Shown here: in pieces, positions 7,920-10,420 of the stretch
Layout: every line of letters begins with the position of its first letter
Position numbering within the stretch: the stretch's first letter is position 1
NCBI GenBank assembly: GCA_024763295.1
Contig: JANTFU010000059.1
Coordinates: 1-10,420 of the forward strand
Origin: Anaerolineales bacterium
GTDB lineage: Bacteria > Chloroflexota > Anaerolineae > Anaerolineales > Villigracilaceae
Length of the DNA: 10,420 nt
Reading direction: 5' to 3'
Position numbers and translations under genes: made by a program
The notes under the pieces: model-generated
What the model was told of the DNA's origin: nothing
The model's database searches: none
What the model saw: the letters and a program-made list of their open reading frames with translations, nothing else

Positions 7920-7971
7920 GCGTGTTGCGTGTTGCGTAATGATTTTCTGACTTACGCAACACGAAACACGC
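7920..7971. repeat. Long imperfect palindrome with internal GTGTTGC repeat
   Basis: Arms 7920-7939 and 7952-7971 pair over 20 positions with a single mismatch (7927 with 7964), around a 12-base loop. The inner 12 pairs, CGTGTTGCGTAA with TTACGCAACACG, are perfect. The left arm is built from a tandem CGTGTTG unit (7921-7927 and 7928-7934). There is no T-tract at either end, so it is not a standard terminator. A REP-like or processing hairpin is more likely. Confidence 0.75.
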
Positions 7972-7988
7972 AAGAAAATAAGAAAAAC

Positions 7989-8012
7989 GGGCAAAAAAAT
8001 CTCTTTTTAGCC
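7989..8012 (-). terminator. Weak terminator candidate after the phosphodiesterase gene
   Basis: On the minus strand GGC, a run of A, GAGA, a run of T and GCC can fold into an AT-rich hairpin. It is followed by CGTTTTTC and further T-rich sequence, about 30 bases after the stop codon. The stem is weak. The strong bidirectional hairpin at 7813-7848 may do the real work. Confidence 0.3.
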
Positions 8013-8042
8013 TGTCTTGAACATTGGCGAAACTACTGTAGC

Positions 8043-9059
8043 CTACTCACACGGTCTATCAACGCGCGCGGGCGCAGGCTCGCCAAAGGCTTCGTAAACG
8101 GGGACGCCATCCCAGATTTCAGGGATAGGCAGATCAAGCGCATAAGCGACCGTTGCAGCGGTATCAACCGTGCTGATTTTTCGCGCAACGCTCGCGGAGT
8201 TTAGGTTTGCTCCCGCTAAAATCCAGGGCACTTGCATATCTTCCGGCAGACGGCTGCCATGCGACGTATCATGCCCGCCATGATCGGAAGTGACCAAAAT
8301 CAGCGTGCCCTGACGGATGCCGGCGTCATCTAATGCCGCCAACAACATCCCGATGGCTTCATCCGCGCGATAGGTGCCGGTGATGTAATTCGGTGACATC
8401 CAGCCATATTCGTGCCCTAATCCATCAACGAGGGGGAGATGCACAAAGAGCAAATCAAAGCCTTCGTTAATGCGCAAAACGGCTTGGGCGGCGACAACGC
8501 TATCGCGATCATTGACAAAGTCGAAGAGATCAAGGTTTTCGGGCGGCGTGATTTGGAGGAGCTTTTGCTTGCCAACGACCATGCCTGTGCGTAAACCTGC
8601 GTTATGGGCAACTTCAAAGAGAGATGGACTGGCGGCGTAACCCTTTTCGGGGAGATAGTCATTCCAGTCAACGCCGGTTTTATCAGGACACATCCCCGTT
8701 AGCATGGAGGCGTGCGCGGGCAGCGTTACAGATGGATAGATGGTGTAGGCGTTGAGTGCATAGACGCCGCTTTGCATCAGAGCATAGGTGTTGGGCATGT
8801 CGAAGCGGTTAACGGCATCCGCGCGTAAGCCATCGACGGAGATGATGAGCACGCGCTCAGCGAGGGGGCGCGAGGTGGCGGTCGCTGTTGGGGGTGGGCG
8901 TAAGGTCGGTGTAACGGTAGCAGGTTGAAGCGAGGGCGTTTTCGGCGGCGCTTGTGTGGGTGCGGTAGTTGGTTGGGGTGGCGGTGTTGGGCTTGGGATG
9001 CTACAACTTGTCAGGAGCAGGGTTGCCGCGAAAATCCAGAGAAGAGTTTTTTTCATCAT
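8043..9059 (-). CDS. Lipoprotein phosphodiesterase / alkaline-phosphatase superfamily enzyme
   Basis: This is a predicted secreted lipoprotein of 338 residues. The signal peptide has the lipobox L-T-S-C with Cys19 as lipid site. A Pro/Thr-rich linker (residues 21-66) leads to a type I phosphodiesterase/nucleotide pyrophosphatase domain. Metal-site and catalytic residues can be assigned by pattern: D76 (LIISVDGLR), nucleophile T112 (PSVTLPAHASMLTG), D212 and H216 (HLPLVDGLGHEYG), D259-H260 (VTSDHGGHD), and probably H267 (SHGSRLPEDM). The set looks complete, so the enzyme should be active on a phospho-ester outside the membrane. The substrate (nucleotide, phospholipid head group or sugar phosphate) cannot be told. 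The C-terminal region is short for the family. It is the second gene of a probable pair with the SH3 lipoprotein. Two ATG codons are adjacent (9059 and 9056), and no clear Shine-Dalgarno precedes them. Confidence 0.9.
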   Translation of the reverse strand: MMKKTLLWIFAATLLLTSCSIPSPTPPPQPTTAPTQAPPKTPSLQPATVTPTLRPPPTATATSRPLAERVLIISVDGLRADAVNRFDMPNTYALMQSGVYALNAYTIYPSVTLPAHASMLTGMCPDKTGVDWNDYLPEKGYAASPSLFEVAHNAGLRTGMVVGKQKLLQITPPENLDLFDFVNDRDSVVAAQAVLRINEGFDLLFVHLPLVDGLGHEYGWMSPNYITGTYRADEAIGMLLAALDDAGIRQGTLILVTSDHGGHDTSHGSRLPEDMQVPWILAGANLNSASVARKISTVDTAATVAYALDLPIPEIWDGVPVYEAFGEPAPARVDRPCE

Positions 9060-9088
9060 AAATGCACATCGGGGTGTCAGGCAATGCC

Positions 9089-9123
9089 GAACTGCAACGC
9101 ACTTTTCAAGTGCAATGCAGTTC
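9089..9123. repeat. Hairpin between the two lipoprotein genes
   Basis: Arms 9089-9104 and 9108-9123 pair over 16 positions with two mismatches around a 3-base loop. The right arm ends in the last base of the upstream gene's TAG. No T-tract follows on the minus strand, so it is probably not a terminator. It could set the relative expression of the two genes by blocking exonucleases or by RNA cleavage, or it may be a dispersed repeat. Confidence 0.6.
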
Positions 9124-9896
9124 TAGGGGAATTCGACGAGGGTGGGACCGCCATAGCCATGCTTTTCGGAGAAGTATAGGCGTGCATGGGAAGGTTGGTC
9201 GCAGCCCGCTTGGTCGGTGACGGTGAGTACTTCAACCGAAAGCCCGTAGGGAGTGAATTTGAACGCGCCGTTTTCGCAAGCCCAAACTTCGACGAGGTAG
9301 AGCGGTGCGCCGGTGTACTCTTCGTCGCCTGCGCGTAGGGCTTGCCCGTACCAAGTGAGGGTGACTTGGTCGCCCGCGCGGCTGATATCTTTGACGGCAA
9401 GCGGGGCGTAGTAAGGCGAAACGGGCAGTGGGGCTTTGTCGGGATAGACAGGCTCGACGCTGAAAACATCGCCTTGGATGTTGACCAGATCGGCTTTGAC
9501 CCAGCAAGGATTGTCTCCGCCGATGGCTTGGAGTTCGACCCAACTGGCATCGTCAAGCCGACCGATCACGTCCATGCTGGAGCCGACCACCAAGCCATAT
9601 TTATACAGATAGGGCGCACCGGGACCATAGCGACAATTGGCGCGCTGAAGCACTTCGGCACGGAGCGTGGTGTAGGTTGGGATGGGTGTAGGTGTGAAGG
9701 TGGGCGTTAGCGTAGCGGTTGGAACGGGCGTCTCTGTAGGATTGATGGTTTCTGTTGCCGTTGGGCGGGGTGTTTCTGTGGGGAGGTTTGTGGCGGTTGG
9801 TGGGATGGGCGTTGCCGTTGGTGTTGGGACGGCGGCAGGCATATTGCAGGCGGAAAGAAAGAGCAGCGTCAATAGAAAAAGGGTTTGTTTTGTCAT
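9123..9896 (-). CDS. Lipoprotein with Thr/Pro linker and SH3-like domain
   Basis: This is a predicted cell-surface lipoprotein of 257 residues. The lipobox is L-S-A-C with lipid-carrying Cys17. Residues 22-76 form an extended linker of TPTAT and PTET-type repeats, typical of secreted Anaerolineae proteins, which holds the folded part away from the membrane. Residues 77-138 look like a bacterial SH3-like (SH3b) domain: LRAEVLQRANCRYGPG, then VIGRLDDASWVELQ and CWVKADLV. Cys88 and Cys131 could form a disulfide. Residues 155-257 resemble a small beta-rich C-terminal domain with Cys207 and Cys232, whose family I do not recognise. SH3b domains usually bind peptides or cell-wall material, but no ligand can be named here. 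The gene has its own likely promoter and probably leads a two-gene operon. No clear Shine-Dalgarno is seen, but the signal peptide supports this ATG. Confidence 0.85.
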   Translation of the reverse strand: MTKQTLFLLTLLFLSACNMPAAVPTPTATPIPPTATNLPTETPRPTATETINPTETPVPTATLTPTFTPTPIPTYTTLRAEVLQRANCRYGPGAPYLYKYGLVVGSSMDVIGRLDDASWVELQAIGGDNPCWVKADLVNIQGDVFSVEPVYPDKAPLPVSPYYAPLAVKDISRAGDQVTLTWYGQALRAGDEEYTGAPLYLVEVWACENGAFKFTPYGLSVEVLTVTDQAGCDQPSHARLYFSEKHGYGGPTLVEFP

Positions 9897-9928
9897 GGGA
9901 TACCATCGAATAGCTTTATGAGAGTTCT

Positions 9929-9934
9929 ATTATA
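9929..9934 (-). promoter_or_regulatory. -10 box upstream of the SH3 lipoprotein gene
   Basis: A perfect TATAAT on the minus strand lies 32 bases before the ATG at 9896. The -35 position at 16-17 base spacing (GAGTTT or CGAGTT) is weak. Its place directly before the first gene of the pair supports the call. Confidence 0.5.
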
Positions 9935-10032
9935 AACTGAAGCAATCTCAAAACTCGTTCGCACAAATCTCTTTTGTAGGGTACACTCTTTTTGCTTGAT
10001 TAACAGAAGTTCTAAGACAATGTAAAGTTTTT
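9935..10032. other. Intergenic region holding both divergent promoters
   Basis: There is no gene here. The cold-shock gene's promoter must lie here or just downstream. TTGATT (9996-10001) with TGTAAA (10021-10026) is possible, but the 19-base spacing and partial matches make it weak. Confidence 0.3.
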
Positions 10033-10087
10033 TGATTTGGAACCCATGCGAGACAGCAATATCTTTTATGAAAGGAGTTCCAAATCA
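10033..10087 (+). promoter_or_regulatory. Leader stem masking the cold-shock gene start
   Basis: TGATTTGGAAC (10033-10043) is the exact reverse complement of GTTCCAAATCA (10077-10087). The 3' arm runs from the last G of the AAAGGAG Shine-Dalgarno (10071-10077) through the spacer to the A of the ATG. The 33-base loop keeps AAAGGA at its 3' edge. If formed in the mRNA, the stem would hide the start codon, so the leader is a candidate temperature- or protein-responsive switch. Confidence 0.6.
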
Positions 10088-10296
10088 TGTCTGAAAAAGA
10101 ACAAGGAACCGTTAAATGGTTCAATGGCAGCAAAGGCTACGGTTTCATCGAACGTGCACAAGGCGGCGACATTTTCGTCCACTATAACGCTATTGTCGGT
10201 GATGGTTATCGTAACCTTGAAGAAGGTCAGCGCGTCGAATTCAACGTTGTGCAGGGTCAAAAAGGACCCCAAGCCGAGAACGTCGTCGCTCTTTAG
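10087..10296 (+). CDS. Cold-shock protein, CspA family
   Basis: This is a 69-residue single cold-shock domain (OB fold) that binds single-stranded RNA and DNA. In this family it acts as an RNA chaperone that melts secondary structure. The sequence starts with the usual GTVKWFN (W11). RNP1 is KGYGFIE (16-22) and RNP2 is DIFVHYNAI (28-36), both complete with their aromatic residues. The length is standard for the family. The start at 10087 has an AAAGGAG Shine-Dalgarno at 9-base spacing. The gene stands alone, with a long structured leader and a strong terminator, like a highly expressed monocistronic csp gene. Whether it is cold-induced or constitutive cannot be told from the protein. The leader stem hints at post-transcriptional control and possible autoregulation. 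Confidence 0.96.
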   Translation: MSEKEQGTVKWFNGSKGYGFIERAQGGDIFVHYNAIVGDGYRNLEEGQRVEFNVVQGQKGPQAENVVAL

Positions 10297-10313
10297 CGCC
10301 AACACACAAAAAG

Positions 10314-10343
10314 AAAAGGGACTGTGAAGACAGTCCCTTTTTT
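10314..10343 (+). terminator. Rho-independent terminator of the cold-shock gene
   Basis: GGGACTGT (10318-10325) and ACAGTCCC (10330-10337) form a perfect 8-bp stem with a GAAG loop. It is extended by AAAA on the left and followed by six T. It lies 18 bases after the stop codon. Confidence 0.93.
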
Positions 10344-10355
10344 GATTCTGAGCAT

Positions 10356-10413
10356 CCCCCTTCCTAACCTTCCCCCGAAGGGGGGAGATGTCCGAAGGAC
10401 AGAGGGGGGTTAG
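10356..10413. repeat. Cloverleaf-like GC-rich intergenic repeat
   Basis: An outer pair CTAACC (10364-10369) and GGTTAG (10408-10413) encloses two hairpins: CCCCC-GAA-GGGGG (10372-10384) and TGTCC-GAA-GGACA (10389-10401). Both use a GAA loop. CCCCC at 10356-10360 and GGGGGG at 10404-10409 give an alternative outer pairing. It resembles a family of dispersed intergenic hairpin repeats in bacterial genomes (from memory). It may continue past the window. Confidence 0.7.
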
Positions 10414-10420
10414 CGTTGGT

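Larger units (their letters stand above)
7849..8042. other. Non-coding gap between convergent genes
   Basis: No gene is supported in these 194 bases. The left part holds ACGTCATTGCGAAGC (7859-7873) and a GTTTACGCTCTTTGCGC stretch, which resemble pieces of short dispersed repeats common in bacterial intergenic DNA. That resemblance is from memory and unverified. The middle is the palindrome at 7920-7971. The right part is A-rich on the plus strand. Confidence 0.5.

Noticed and set aside
7929..8204. Plus-strand frame across the intergenic gap and into the phosphodiesterase 3' end
   Set aside because: It has no ribosome site, spans a palindrome and is antisense to a well-supported gene.
9682..9921. 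Plus-strand reading frame with a Gly/Val repeat protein
   Set aside because: It is the antisense of the Thr/Pro linker of the lipoprotein gene. The repeat pattern is inherited from that low-complexity coding stretch.
10046..10327. Possible upstream ORF starting at ATG 10046 in the cold-shock leader
   Set aside because: It has no Shine-Dalgarno and runs out of frame through the whole cold-shock gene. The translation is not protein-like.

Overview
The window looks like an ordinary chromosomal segment of a Chloroflexota bacterium, probably class Anaerolineae. This is inferred from style, not from a marker gene. Two secreted lipoproteins carry long Thr/Pro-rich linkers after the lipobox. A very large histidine kinase combines an N-terminal seven-helix region with stacked PAS and GAF domains. 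The intergenic spaces hold GC-rich hairpin repeats. No mobile-element gene, CRISPR array, tRNA or rRNA was seen.

Left part (1-6245, minus strand): a tightly packed operon reads right to left. It encodes a PAP2-family membrane phosphatase (6245-5631), a 1763-residue sensor histidine kinase (5634-343) and a response regulator (342 to beyond the window edge). The first two genes overlap by the four bases ATGA. The kinase stop codon directly abuts the regulator ATG, and a strong Shine-Dalgarno sequence sits in the last kinase codons. The kinase has 7TM, PAS, GAF, two unusual long PAS, two more PAS, GAF, two PAS, HisKA and HATPase regions. It has no receiver domain of its own, so the adjacent regulator is the likely partner.

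Middle (6246-7848): a divergent intergenic region holds a perfect -10 box for the plus-strand gene and a dyad that could be an operator. It drives a monocistronic aspartate ammonia-lyase gene (aspA, 6399-7802) that ends in a strong bidirectional terminator. The next 194 bases carry a 19-pair imperfect palindrome and AT-rich sequence.

Right part (8043-9896, minus strand): two lipoprotein genes are probably co-transcribed. The promoter-proximal one encodes an SH3-like domain protein. The distal one encodes a metal-dependent phosphodiesterase/alkaline-phosphatase-superfamily enzyme. The 63-base gap between them is largely filled by a hairpin.

Far right (9935-10420): a plus-strand CspA-family cold-shock gene has a leader in which a perfect 11-bp inverted repeat would pair with the bases from the end of the Shine-Dalgarno through the A of the start codon. 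This is the most interesting regulatory signal seen here. The gene ends in a textbook terminator, followed by a cloverleaf-like GC-rich repeat element at the window edge. Overall the genes are recognisable families. The novelty lies in regulatory structures, the kinase architecture and the non-coding repeats.
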